Part shown: one piece after another, positions 1-8,129 of the stretch
Layout of the letters: every line of letters starts with the position of its first letter
How positions within the stretch are numbered: position 1 is the first letter of the stretch
Assembly (NCBI GenBank): GCA_036419695.1
Contig: CP143946.1
Span: 5,140,001-5,204,000 of the forward strand
Direction: 5' to 3'
DNA from: [Clostridium] symbiosum
GTDB taxonomy: Bacteria > Bacillota > Clostridia > Lachnospirales > Lachnospiraceae
Length of the DNA: 64,000 bases
Program-made: the position numbers and the translations under genes
Notes under the pieces: generated by a model
Told to the model about the DNA's origin: nothing
The model's input: only the letters and a program-made list of their open reading frames with translations
Databases searched by the model: none

Positions 1-216
1 CAGCATAATATTTACGCCGAAGGGCTTATTCGTCAATGCTCTGGCTTTTCTGATCTCATCACGGATTACCTCTCCCGGAGCGCTTGCGCCTCCGATGAGT
101 CCAAGACCGCCTGCCTCTGAAACGGCCGCCGCCAGATTATGTTCTGCCACCCAGGCCATTCCGCCCTGGATAATCGGGTATTCAATCCCTAAGAGTTCTG
201 TCACTCTTGTTTTCAT
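1..216 (-). CDS. fabK: Enoyl-ACP reductase II (FabK type), first 72 residues, cut by window edge
   Basis: The visible N-terminus (MKTRVTELLGIEYPIIQGGM, then AVSEAGGLGLIGG) is typical of the FMN-dependent FabK / nitronate monooxygenase fold. In this family FabK reduces trans-2-enoyl-ACP in the last step of fatty-acid elongation. The start ATG overlaps the acpP stop codon by one base (TAATG), so the two genes are translationally coupled. Its place after fabH and acpP makes FabK much more likely than a nitronate monooxygenase. The C-terminus lies beyond base 1. Confidence 0.85.
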   Translation of the reverse strand, partial: MKTRVTELLGIEYPIIQGGMAWVAEHNLAAAVSEAGGLGLIGGASAPGEVIRDEIRKARALTNKPFGVNIML

Positions 217-449
217 TATGCCTCAACACCTTTTTCTTTTAAATAGTTCATTACGTCGCCAACGGTTAAGAGATTCTGTAAGTCTTCTGCTGGAATTTCA
301 ACGGAGTATTCATCTTCGAGCGCCATTACAAGCTCGAACAGATCCAGTGAATCTGCGCCAAGATCCTCTTTAAATGTGGAAACCTCTGTAATGCTCTCCG
401 CATCTACGCTTAACTGGTCTGCAATCATCTCTTTCATTCTTTCTAACAT
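216..449 (-). CDS. acpP: Acyl carrier protein
   Basis: 77 residues, the usual ACP length. The phosphopantetheine attachment motif GADSLDLFEL places the modified serine at residue 34. ACP carries growing acyl chains on that arm in the cytoplasm. An upstream in-frame extension to base 611 exists, but the ATG at 447-449 has a strong ribosome site (AAGGAG) and fits the family, so I start there. It lies between fabH and fabK in one minus-strand operon and overlaps fabK by one base. Confidence 0.95.
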   Translation of the reverse strand: MLERMKEMIADQLSVDAESITEVSTFKEDLGADSLDLFELVMALEDEYSVEIPAEDLQNLLTVGDVMNYLKEKGVEA

Positions 450-502
450 AACTCTTTGTCTCCTTTTACTATTTCTTATTTTTGATATTGTTTCTTTATT
501 AT

Positions 503-540
503 AAAGCCATTCAGCCGGCCCGGCCGGTCCGAGGCTTTTT
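503..540 (-). other. GC-rich hairpin between fabH and acpP
   Basis: AAAGCC and GGCTTT arms enclose a second GC-rich stem (CCGGCC/GGCCGG). In the operon transcript it separates fabH from acpP. There is no good U-tract in the minus direction, so a processing or partial attenuation hairpin that lets acpP exceed fabH is more likely than a full terminator. Function is inferred. Confidence 0.45.
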
Positions 541-543
541 ACC

Positions 544-1506
544 TTACCATTCCAGAAGCATGGCTCCCCAGGTGAGTCCCGCGCCGAAGCCCGATAAAAC
601 AATTTTGTCACCGCGCTGTAAACGGCCGTCCCGTTTCATCTCGTCTAAGAGTACCGGTATCGACGCTGCGGATGTATTGCCGTATTGATCCAGGTTGACG
701 GGTATCTTTTCCATCGGGATCTTCAGTCTTCTGGAAACAGCCTCCAGGATCCGGATGTTCGCCTGATGAAGCACGAAATAGCGGATATCCTCCTGAACCA
801 GACCGTTGTCTTCCATAATCTGTTTCGTAATCTCCGGCACCTTGCGGACCGCGAATTTGAAGACCTCCTGGCCGTCCATCTTCATAAAGCCGAGTTCCGG
901 TTTTACCTTTGTCAGGCAGTTGCCGAGACTTCTGGACTGGCATTCCAATACCCAGCCTTTTCTTCCGTCGCTGCCTACCAGGGTGTCTATCAGGCCTTTC
1001 TCATCGGCTCTCACTACTGCGGCTCCGGCTCCGTCGCCGAACAGGAAGCAGGTTCCCCTGTCCGTCCAGTCCAGTACCTTGCCAAGGGTCTCCGCGCCAA
1101 TCACCAGGCCCGTCTTGTAAATACCTGACTGGATAAATCCCTGTACAATGTGCATAGCATAGATAAATCCAGAGCAGGCCGCAGTGATATCAAACGCAAC
1201 CGCGTTCAGCGCCCCAACTGCCGCCTGGACGTCCGTCGCCGCGCTGGGGAAGCTCCTGTCGGGTGAGGAAGTGGCCAAAACGATAATTTCAATCTCCTCC
1301 GGGGCGATGCCCGCATCCTCGATGGCCCTCTGAGCCGCCTGGACCGCCAGGGCCGATGTGCCCTCCTCGGTGGAAATCCGGCGGTAGCAGATTCCGCTCC
1401 GCTCGCGGATCCACTCGTCGCTCGTGTCGATATACTCCGTTAAGTCTGTATTTGTAACAATATTTTCCGGCAGATAAGAGCCGGTTCCGATTATTCTTGA
1501 AGTCAT
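544..1506 (-). CDS. fabH: Beta-ketoacyl-ACP synthase III
   Basis: 320 residues, normal for FabH. The catalytic triad is visible: Cys111 in ITAACSGF, His in VLHQANIRI and Asn in GNTSAAS. FabH condenses acetyl-CoA (or a branched starter) with malonyl-ACP and starts fatty-acid synthesis. It is the first gene of the operon fabH-acpP-fabK. A sigma-A-type promoter and a FabT-like palindrome lie just upstream. No fabT or fapR gene is in the window. Confidence 0.95.
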   Translation of the reverse strand: MTSRIIGTGSYLPENIVTNTDLTEYIDTSDEWIRERSGICYRRISTEEGTSALAVQAAQRAIEDAGIAPEEIEIIVLATSSPDRSFPSAATDVQAAVGALNAVAFDITAACSGFIYAMHIVQGFIQSGIYKTGLVIGAETLGKVLDWTDRGTCFLFGDGAGAAVVRADEKGLIDTLVGSDGRKGWVLECQSRSLGNCLTKVKPELGFMKMDGQEVFKFAVRKVPEITKQIMEDNGLVQEDIRYFVLHQANIRILEAVSRRLKIPMEKIPVNLDQYGNTSAASIPVLLDEMKRDGRLQRGDKIVLSGFGAGLTWGAMLLEW

Positions 1507-1540
1507 ATTTTATCCCCGATTTACTGTTGGTTTCAAATGC

Positions 1541-1553
1541 TTTGATATTCAAA
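1541..1553. promoter_or_regulatory. FabT-like operator upstream of fabH
   Basis: Perfect inverted repeat TTTGATATTCAAA between the fabH promoter and the start codon. It resembles the TTTGATTATCAAA-type box bound by FabT (MarR family) before fatty-acid genes in streptococci. The position, just downstream of the predicted transcription start, suits repression. The regulator is not in view. Confidence 0.5.
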
Positions 1554-1561
1554 CTATTCAC

Positions 1562-1590
1562 AGTGTATCCAATCTCCTTCCGTTTGTCAA
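1562..1590 (-). promoter_or_regulatory. Promoter of fabH-acpP-fabK
   Basis: On the minus strand TTGACA (1590-1585) and TACACT (1567-1562) are separated by exactly 17 bases, a good vegetative promoter. Transcription would start near 1555, next to the FabT-like palindrome. Confidence 0.7.
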
Positions 1591-1622
1591 GAATAAGTTT
1601 TCGCGAAACTATGTCGAATATA

Positions 1623-2438
1623 GGGATTTAATTGAGGAATGAGAACACCGCCGGGACGGTCGGGGGGCGGGATGGTGAGAGGGAGGTTGTGAGTCTTCAG
1701 TCCCGGCTTGCAGGTTGTTGCGGGTGGGGAATCCGGGCAGAAAAAGTTCCTGCGGGAAACGCTTGCGCTCTTTGGAGTGCATAACGGACACTAACCTCGA
1801 AAAGACCTCGGTAAGTGCCGATGAACTCCCAGGTTCCCTCCGGAATCTTTTTCTCCCTTCTTCCCCACCGGTAGGTTATGGACCGGGACTGAAGACGCCG
1901 AGGTTTTCGCCATCCCGAACCCCGGCCTGCGGCCGCTGAATTGTTCTTATTCCTTCAAAGGGCGAGGAGGATCGTCGCAACCACTATGTTTCTCCGAATG
2001 CTTCAGAATATCTGCTGTCCGGTCTCTGATTGGTTTGGTGAGATACCGTCAGACCGTAAAAGTATCGCAGCTTCGTAGTGGCCGCGACAGGGTCCTCCCC
2101 ATTTAAGGTTAGAGACAATCAGCGTCCGGAGCGGACCATGTCCGGTGCCGCGAAAACCTCCGCCTGAGTCTTTTGTCCCCGGCGATAATCTGCCGGGGGA
2201 AGGAGGCGGAATCAATTGTGCAGGGGATATGGGAGTCCGCCGGTACCTGGCGAGGTCTTTTCGAGCCTGGCACCGCTGCGCACTCCAAAAAGCGCGAGCG
2301 GTCCCCGTAACAATTCATTCCGGCCGGATTCCCCCCCTCACAACAACCTCCAATCGGGGACAAAAGACTCAGCCAGCCCCCTCACCACACCGGACATGGT
2401 CCGTTCCGGACGCGTCCTCCTCACCTCAGTTAAATCCC
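1623..2438. repeat. Long inverted-repeat element, copy 1 (about 816 bp)
   Basis: Non-coding stretch filling the fabH-livJ gap. Its outer ends are inverted copies of each other (GGGATTTAATTGAG at the left, CTCAGTTAAATCCCC at the right), and the whole left half returns as a diverged reverse complement in the right half. Each half holds an inner pair of inverted words (left: AGTCTTCAGTCCCGG with CCGGGACTGAAGAC). Related copies lie at 7126-9731 and 56272-57031, a partial one at 27760-28025 and a relic at 42593-42736. No reading frame is conserved between copies. Confidence 0.8.
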
Positions 2439-2465
2439 CACTTGCAGGAAAATTAAGCAATTACA

Positions 2466-2497
2466 TCGACATTTTCTCGACGTCCCGGCGATATAAT
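2466..2497 (+). promoter_or_regulatory. livJ promoter with SARP-type direct repeats
   Basis: TCGACA at 2466 and TCGAC at 2477 are 11 bases apart. After the second heptamer there are exactly 8 bases before a perfect TATAAT (2492-2497). No good -35 is seen, as expected for an activator-dependent promoter. The same geometry occurs before hutU, hutH and the YfcC-family transporter gene. SARP activators are known to bind direct heptamers with 11-bp period, 8 bp from the -10. Confidence 0.7.
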
Positions 2498-2507
2498 CTA
2501 GTGAAGT

Positions 2508-2584
2508 GTCAGAAAACTATGAGTAAATTCTGTTATTATCTGTCAAAATTCGACTTATATTTCGACAGTTTCCTGTTTTCTGGC
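2508..2584 (+). other. Structured 5' leader of livJ
   Basis: Two nested inverted repeats lie between the promoter and the ribosome site. The outer pair is GTCAGAAAAC (2508-2517) with GTTTTCTGGC (2575-2584). The inner pair is TGTCAAAAT (2541-2549) with ATTTCGACA (2559-2567). They could fold the mRNA just before the start or form a protein site in DNA. No known riboswitch class was recognised. Confidence 0.45.
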
Positions 2585-2613
2585 ATAAAAATATTATAGG
2601 AGGAAGCAATTTT

Positions 2614-3879
2614 ATGAAAAGAGCAAAAAAAGTAATGTCAGTAACACTGAGTATGGTCATGGCTCTCTCGATGGCGGGCTGCGGTTCGTCGGGAAGTTCT
2701 ACACCCGCGGAAACCAAGGCGCCTGCGTCAACCGAGGCGCCCGCATCTGGTGAAAGCGGCGAAGCGGCAGACTCTGCACAGCAGCCTTCCGGCGATCCCA
2801 TCAAAATCGGATTCTTTTCACCCCTGACTTCAGCGGCCGCATCGGCGGACGGCGAGAGTACCTTGAACTCCGCCAAGCTGGCGGTTTCCGATATCAACGC
2901 GGCAGGCGGCCTGCTCGGACGCCCGGTTGAGCTGGTTGATTATGATGACGCGCTGGATACAAACCAGGCCGTGAGCATTGCTGAAAAACTGACTACCAAA
3001 GATAACGTCGTTGCAATTGTCAGCGGCAGCTACAGCGGTCCTACCCGTGTGGCGGCTCCGATTATCCAGGCGGCCGGAATTCCGATGGTATCTGCTTATG
3101 CGGTTCACCCGGATGTCGTAAATGCAGGCGATTATATTTTCTCTCAATCCTTCTCCGGCAAAATTCAGGGCAAGGCAGGCGCCGTACTGGCGGTTGATAA
3201 ACTGAACGCCAAGAGGATCTCCATCATTGCCGTGGATCTCGATTACGGCTCTGAGCTGGCAGGTGCATTCTCCGAATATGCCGAGGCCAACGGAGCAGAA
3301 ATTGTTTCCTATGACAAAGTCGCTATGAGCGATAATGAATTTACCTCCATTATCACCAAACTGAAAGAAGAAGTAAAACCGGATCTGATTTATATGGCTA
3401 ACTATTATGGACACGCCGCAGAAATCATGAAGCAGTGCAAGACTCTGGACTTCAACGTACCGGTTATCGGCACAGAGGGCGTAGACTCCTGGCAGTTCCT
3501 TGCAACCGCGGGCAAGAATGCGGACGGACTTTACCTGACAACCAACATGGACCGTGACACCAAGGACGAGAATACCCAGAAATATATGAAGGAATACAGG
3601 GAAACCTATAATAAGGAACCTGATATGGTCGGCGCTTCTGCTTATGATGCATTCGAAGTTATTTTCAAGGCCATCGAAGTTACCGGTTCTACGGATCCGA
3701 AGGCAGTCAGAGACGCCATTGCATCCTTAAAAGATTTCCCGACCGTTACAGGAACACTTCTGTATTATTCTGAAAAAGGAGAGGCCGTTAAGCCGGTACA
3801 GATTCAGATTATAAAGGATGCAGCTTATCATTACTACGATATCATTGACGATCCGGCAGTTATCACACCCGAACCTTAA
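2614..3879 (+). CDS. livJ: Amino-acid ABC transporter substrate-binding lipoprotein (LivJ type)
   Basis: 421 residues with a lipoprotein signal peptide (lipobox SMAGC, Cys23), then a Ser/Thr/Ala/Glu-rich linker and a periplasmic-binding-protein type I domain beginning IKIGFFSPLTSAAA. This family binds leucine/isoleucine/valine or other amino acids outside the cell and delivers them to LivHM. The ribosome site AGGAGG precedes the ATG. It heads the livJHMGF operon. The ligand is not readable from sequence; the promoter links it to the hut genes, so histidine or a related compound is a candidate. Confidence 0.88.
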   Translation: MKRAKKVMSVTLSMVMALSMAGCGSSGSSTPAETKAPASTEAPASGESGEAADSAQQPSGDPIKIGFFSPLTSAAASADGESTLNSAKLAVSDINAAGGLLGRPVELVDYDDALDTNQAVSIAEKLTTKDNVVAIVSGSYSGPTRVAAPIIQAAGIPMVSAYAVHPDVVNAGDYIFSQSFSGKIQGKAGAVLAVDKLNAKRISIIAVDLDYGSELAGAFSEYAEANGAEIVSYDKVAMSDNEFTSIITKLKEEVKPDLIYMANYYGHAAEIMKQCKTLDFNVPVIGTEGVDSWQFLATAGKNADGLYLTTNMDRDTKDENTQKYMKEYRETYNKEPDMVGASAYDAFEVIFKAIEVTGSTDPKAVRDAIASLKDFPTVTGTLLYYSEKGEAVKPVQIQIIKDAAYHYYDIIDDPAVITPEP

Positions 3880-3905
3880 CTATCACAACTGCGGGAGGTA
3901 AATGT

Positions 3906-4778
3906 ATGCTATTACAGCAAATCATTAACGGAATCGTAATTGGAAGTGTCTACGCTCTCACCGCTATGGGCGCCACTCTCATTTACGGAATCATGAGAAT
4001 CCTCGATATCGCCAACGCGGGAGCCTATGTGGCAGGAGCTTATATCGGATTTTATATCTATTCCTCCACCCACAACCTGCTCCTGACCTTCATCTGTTCC
4101 ATGGTGGTTACCGGGATGATCGGTGTATTGATACATAAATTTCTCTACGGCCCTATTTTGGCAAAACCGCATATCCTTCCAATTATCCCGCTTATCACCA
4201 GTGTAGGGCTCTTTACACTCACCGGTGATTTGGTCCGCCTGATTTGCGGAGCAGGGACCAAGGCGTACAATGCCGACCTGGGCTTTAGCGCAATCCATCT
4301 GGGCAAGGTGGTTCTCGCGCCCGAATGGCTGCTGGTTCTCTTCCTGACCGTACTGCTTTTCCTCGTTCTGTGGTTTGTACTCAACCGGACGAAAATGGGG
4401 CTGGCCTGGAAGGCCACAGCGGAGGATCCCGAAATCGCCCGGGCCATGGGAATCAATACGAACTCGGCAACGGCGCTCAGCTATATTATCGGATACAGCT
4501 TCGCGGCAGCGGCAGGAATGATGGTGGGGATGCTCTACAACTCCATCACCCCCGCCCTGGGCGAGACTCCTTCCTATAAAATGCTGGCTATTATCGTCCT
4601 CGGAGGACTCGGCAATCCGGCCGGCACCGTTGTCGCCGGTCTTGTAATCGGCCTCGCGGAAACCCTGATTTCCGTTTATATGGGTTCCTTTATTCCAAAA
4701 GATTCCATCGCATTTATTGTCTTAATTCTGGTACTGCTGATCAAACCATCCGGCCTGATGAGCAAAAAAACAGCGTAG
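3906..4778 (+). CDS. livH: Branched-chain amino-acid ABC transporter permease LivH
   Basis: 290 residues, a hydrophobic LivH/LivM-family permease of about eight membrane segments. The C-terminal GGLGNPAGTVVAGLVIGLAE matches the conserved loop that contacts the ATPase. GGGAGG lies ahead of the ATG. It starts 26 bases after livJ and would form the channel with LivM. Confidence 0.92.
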   Translation: MLLQQIINGIVIGSVYALTAMGATLIYGIMRILDIANAGAYVAGAYIGFYIYSSTHNLLLTFICSMVVTGMIGVLIHKFLYGPILAKPHILPIIPLITSVGLFTLTGDLVRLICGAGTKAYNADLGFSAIHLGKVVLAPEWLLVLFLTVLLFLVLWFVLNRTKMGLAWKATAEDPEIARAMGINTNSATALSYIIGYSFAAAAGMMVGMLYNSITPALGETPSYKMLAIIVLGGLGNPAGTVVAGLVIGLAETLISVYMGSFIPKDSIAFIVLILVLLIKPSGLMSKKTA

Positions 4779-4792
4779 AGGAGGAAAAAGGC

Positions 4793-5683
4793 ATGAGTTA
4801 TATTATAACAGTTGCGGTAAATATAGCAATTTTTGCCCTGCTGGCCCTGAGCCTCAATATTATTACAGGCTATGCCGGCCAGTCAGCCATGGGTCACGCC
4901 GCCTTTTTCGGAATCGGAGCGTATGCATCGGCTCTTATGACAAATGCGGGAATCAATTTCTGGCTGACTCTGCCCGCCGCGCTTCTTATCACCGGCGCCG
5001 CAGGAGGGGTCTTAGGAATTATCAGCCTCCGGTTGAAGGATGATTTCCTCGCCATCACGACGATCGGCATCAACTTTGTTATGGTGGCTCTGTTTCAGAA
5101 CATGGAGATTTTCGGGGCTTCCCTGGGAATGTCCGTAAAAACGCCGACCTTTTTCGGCCAGAAAATGACACCGCTTCACTTTCTCGTTCTTTTGGTAATC
5201 CTGATTGTGATTGTGTGTCTTCTCATCCGGAAGATGACGCGCTCCTGGTTTGGCCTCGCCCTGTCCAGCATCCGAAACGACGAGGGCGCCGCCATGTCCC
5301 TGGGCATTAACGTCAACCGTTACAAAATCCTGGCATTCTTTTTAGGGACTTCCATTGCGGGACTTACGGGCGCCATTTACGTGCACCGTATGACCTTTAT
5401 CTTTTCCAGCAGCTTTGCCTTCACGGTGTCGATCAGCATCCTGTCCATGGTCGTTGTGGGCGGCATAGGAACGATCCGCGGGCCGCTGCTCGGCGCTCTG
5501 ATTCTCGGGGCCGCACCGGAGCTTCTGCGTTTTGCAGACAACTACAGAATGATTCTGTACGGCGGAATCCTCGTCCTGATGATGCGCTTCCAGCCACAGG
5601 GACTCCTGGGCAACGACAGCTTTATCGTACGAAATTTCCTGAAAATAGTTCGGGGGCATAAGGCAGGTGAGACAAATGGGTGA
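4793..5683 (+). CDS. livM: Branched-chain amino-acid ABC transporter permease LivM
   Basis: 296 residues, about eight to nine membrane segments. ITGYAGQSAMGHAAFFGIGAY near the N-terminus and VVVGGIGTIRGPLLGALIL near the C-terminus are LivM hallmarks. An AGGAGG site precedes the start, 14 bases after livH. The 3' end overlaps livG by 8 bases, indicating coupled translation. Confidence 0.92.
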   Translation: MSYIITVAVNIAIFALLALSLNIITGYAGQSAMGHAAFFGIGAYASALMTNAGINFWLTLPAALLITGAAGGVLGIISLRLKDDFLAITTIGINFVMVALFQNMEIFGASLGMSVKTPTFFGQKMTPLHFLVLLVILIVIVCLLIRKMTRSWFGLALSSIRNDEGAAMSLGINVNRYKILAFFLGTSIAGLTGAIYVHRMTFIFSSSFAFTVSISILSMVVVGGIGTIRGPLLGALILGAAPELLRFADNYRMILYGGILVLMMRFQPQGLLGNDSFIVRNFLKIVRGHKAGETNG

Positions 5684-6467
5684 AATTCTTGAGGTCAAAG
5701 GATTAAAAATGTATTTTGGCGGCCTGAAGGCAATCGACGATTTTGACATGGTGGTCCATGAAAATGAAACACTGGGCATTATCGGACCCAACGGCGCCGG
5801 AAAGACGACGCTCTTCAATACCATCTGCGGAGTCTATAAGCCGAATGAAGGAACCATCTGCCTGGACGGCAAGGAAATACAGGGCATGGCTCCCTATGAG
5901 GCCGCCAAAATGGGGATTGCGAGAACATTTCAGATCTCCAAACCGCTCGGTGACCTGACAATCCGGGATAATGTAATCGCCGCCCTGGGAATCCGGGAAT
6001 ATACGGGAGTCCGTTCTTTTTTCAAAAACTGCCATACAAAGGAAACGCTTCAGCGTTCGGATGAACTGATGGAGCTGGTGGGACTTTCCGACTATAAAGA
6101 CACTCTTGCCAGGGACGTAAGCCTCGGATACACAAGGCGTCTGGAAATCGCCAGGGCGCTGGCAACCGATCCGCTTCTCATTATGCTTGACGAACCCTGC
6201 GCCGGTCTGAGCAATTTTGCTATCAACGAAGTGACAAACCTGATCTGCCGCCTGAAAGAGGAGGGCAAAACCATTGTCCTGATCGAACACAACCTTCCTA
6301 TTACTATGAAGGTGTGCGACAGAATTGTAGTTCTGAGCTACGGAAAAAAGATCGCCGAAGGCAGTCCGGAAACAATCCAGAAGGATCCGAAGGTGATCGA
6401 GGCATACCTGGGAGAGGAGGATGAGGACGATGCTCACGATCAAAGACCTGAAAGTGAATTACAATAA
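5676..6467 (+). CDS. livG: Amino-acid ABC transporter ATP-binding protein LivG
   Basis: 263 residues. Walker A GPNGAGKTT, Walker B LLIMLDEPCAG and the switch His in LIEHN are present. The signature loop reads VSLGYTRRLEIARAL, a variant of the usual LSYGxQRRLEIARAL. A GTG nine bases earlier is possible, but the ATG at 5676 has AGGTGA well placed before it. It powers LivHM with LivF. Start overlaps livM and end overlaps livF. Confidence 0.92.
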   Translation: MGEILEVKGLKMYFGGLKAIDDFDMVVHENETLGIIGPNGAGKTTLFNTICGVYKPNEGTICLDGKEIQGMAPYEAAKMGIARTFQISKPLGDLTIRDNVIAALGIREYTGVRSFFKNCHTKETLQRSDELMELVGLSDYKDTLARDVSLGYTRRLEIARALATDPLLIMLDEPCAGLSNFAINEVTNLICRLKEEGKTIVLIEHNLPITMKVCDRIVVLSYGKKIAEGSPETIQKDPKVIEAYLGEEDEDDAHDQRPESELQ

Positions 6468-7134
6468 AATGGAAGTCATAAAAGGAATCAGCCTCCAGGT
6501 AGACGAGGGAGAGCTGGTCAGCGTAATCGGACCAAACGGAGCCGGAAAAACTACCCTGATCCGGTCGATTATGGGCCTTAAAACGGTTGAATCGGGTACC
6601 ATCTCCTACAACGGCGAGGACATCACCCACGTTCCGGCCTGGAAACGGGCGGAAATGGGGATTGGCTACGTTCCGGAAGGACGCCGCGTCTTCGGCAGCC
6701 TGACCGTGGAAGAAAATCTGCGCACCGGATGTTACCGTGTAAAGGACACTTCCAGAATCCAGCCCAACATTAAAAAGGTATATGAACTCTTTCCAAGACT
6801 TGAAGAGAGGAAAAACCAGCTCGCCAAGACAATGAGCGGCGGCGAACAGCAGATGCTTGCCATCGGCCGCGCACTGGTGCTCGAACCGAAGCTGCTTCTT
6901 ATCGACGAGGTCTCTATGGGGCTGATGCCGATTATGGTTAACACCTGTTTTAAGATTATCAAAGATCTGAACGAAACCGGAATCACGGTGCTCGTGGTTG
7001 AACAGAATGCCAACAAGGCGCTGAAAATCGCCCACCGCGGCTATGTGCTGGAAACCGGAAAGATTATTCTGGAAGACAGCGCTGAGGCATTGCGGGCTAA
7101 TGGGGTGGTGCAGCAGGCGTATTTAGGGGGGTAG
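6430..7134 (+). CDS. livF: Amino-acid ABC transporter ATP-binding protein LivF
   Basis: 234 residues from the ATG at 6430, chosen because AGGAGG ends nine bases before it; an ATG at 6421 is directly next to that site. Walker A GPNGAGKTT, signature MSGGEQQMLAIGRAL and Walker B LLLIDEVSMGL are visible (DEV rather than the usual DEP). Last gene of the liv operon. Its stop codon lies inside the edge of the second long inverted-repeat element. Confidence 0.92.
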   Translation: MLTIKDLKVNYNKMEVIKGISLQVDEGELVSVIGPNGAGKTTLIRSIMGLKTVESGTISYNGEDITHVPAWKRAEMGIGYVPEGRRVFGSLTVEENLRTGCYRVKDTSRIQPNIKKVYELFPRLEERKNQLAKTMSGGEQQMLAIGRALVLEPKLLLIDEVSMGLMPIMVNTCFKIIKDLNETGITVLVVEQNANKALKIAHRGYVLETGKIILEDSAEALRANGVVQQAYLGG

Positions 7135-7704
7135 GTTGAGAAATTAGAACGCCGCCGGGACGGTCGGGGTTCGGGATGGTGAGGGGGAGGTTATGTGTCT
7201 TCAGTCCCGGTTTGCAGGTTGTCGCGGGTGGGGAATCCGGGCAGAAAAAGTTCCTGCGGGAAACGCTTGCGCTCTTTGGAGTGCATAACGGTACTAACCT
7301 CGTGAAAAACCTCGGTAAGTGCCGATGAACTCCCAGGTTCCCTCCGGAATCTTTTTCTCCCGGATTTCCCACGGGAAGGTTATGACCGGGACTGAAGACG
7401 CGAAGGTTATCGCCATCCCGTATCCCGGCCTGCGGCCGCTGAATTGTTCTTATTTTTTCAAAGGGAGGAGGTATTGTCGCTGCCACTACGTTTCCTCGAA
7501 TTCCAGAAGAATGCCTCCTGCATGGTATCAATTGATGAGTCTGAGCTTTGGCGCCTGACCTATCCTTGAATAACCATGCATTTTTTTGTTTACTCATTAA
7601 ATTTAGTTTTGAATTTATCTCCAAATTCAGCCTAAAACATCTTCAAAATGTAAAAGGTTCACAACTACATAGTGGTAGCGACAATACCTCCCCCTTACTC
7701 GTAT

Positions 7705-7749
7705 AATAAGTTTATAGCCAGTTAACATAGGCTGTAAACTTATTTTTTT
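7705..7749 (+). terminator. Terminator-like hairpin inside the left end of the IS110 element
   Basis: A 15-bp stem (7705-7719 with 7730-7744, one G-T pair) is followed by seven T residues (7743-7749). It would block transcription entering the element from livF. Confidence 0.65.
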
Positions 7750-7869
7750 CTAGTATAGATGTAAGGAATTTCTATGTTGTCATATCAGGAGGGGTCTCCT
7801 CCAGGAGTGCTGGTCCATCCTTTTCTCATCTATACTGTTTACTGGTTACTTTCTATCAAAGCCTCCCGG

Positions 7870-7878
7870 TGCTATAAT
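7870..7878 (+). promoter_or_regulatory. Extended -10 promoter of the IS110 guide RNA
   Basis: TGCTATAAT is a perfect extended -10 box (TGnTATAAT). No clear -35 is needed for this class. Transcription would begin near 7885, at the first stem-loop of the predicted guide RNA. Confidence 0.65.
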
Positions 7879-7884
7879 GGTTCT

Positions 7885-8065
7885 CAGTGGAATCTTAGCT
7901 AAGGTCACTGCTGCCCCCGCATGCAAAGCCTTTGGCTATTGCTTATCAAGCTTGCAGCCCAGACGGTGTGCCATGACTGCTTACACAAATGCTGCATCAC
8001 CAGTTCCAGCCTCCAGCAGGGTATTTCTACTGGTTCAATGCTGATATCGCGAGGTTGCAGCCGGT
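7885..8065 (+). ncRNA. Predicted bridge (guide) RNA of the IS110 element
   Basis: The 430-bp non-coding left end before the transposase is where IS110-group elements encode their bridge RNA. A 5' stem-loop (CAGTG 7885-7889 / CACTG 7906-7910) is followed by two look-alike loops that both end AG-N-TTGCAGCC (to 7959 and to 8062). The first has TCAAG (7946-7950), complementary to CTTGA of the right flank. The second has GCGAG (8049-8053), complementary with one G-U pair to CTCGT at the element's left end. These fit right-target and right-donor guides. The left guides are not resolved: ATTGCT at 7938 matches the element's right end, in the loop not expected to hold it. The 3' end is a guess. Confidence 0.6.
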
Positions 8066-8129
8066 ACACCGAATCGGGATAAGCTTTGGCTATGTTTCCC
8101 CATTCTTACATGAAAGGTGGTGATTACAC

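Noticed and set aside
450..611. N-terminal extension of the acyl carrier protein
   Set aside because: No ribosome site, covers the intergenic hairpin, and ACPs are 75-80 residues long.
1609..2456. Several short reading frames inside repeat copy 1
   Set aside because: They differ between copies, have no ribosome sites and lie in the inverted repeats; treated as non-coding.
2541..2567. Third TCGAC pair in the livJ leader as another SARP box
   Set aside because: The spacing is 12 rather than 11 bases and no -10 follows at 8 bases; it fits a hairpin instead.
7097..7624. 175-residue minus-strand frame over the left half of repeat copy 2
   Set aside because: Low-complexity Pro/Arg-rich translation, not conserved in copy 3, and it overlaps the livF end.
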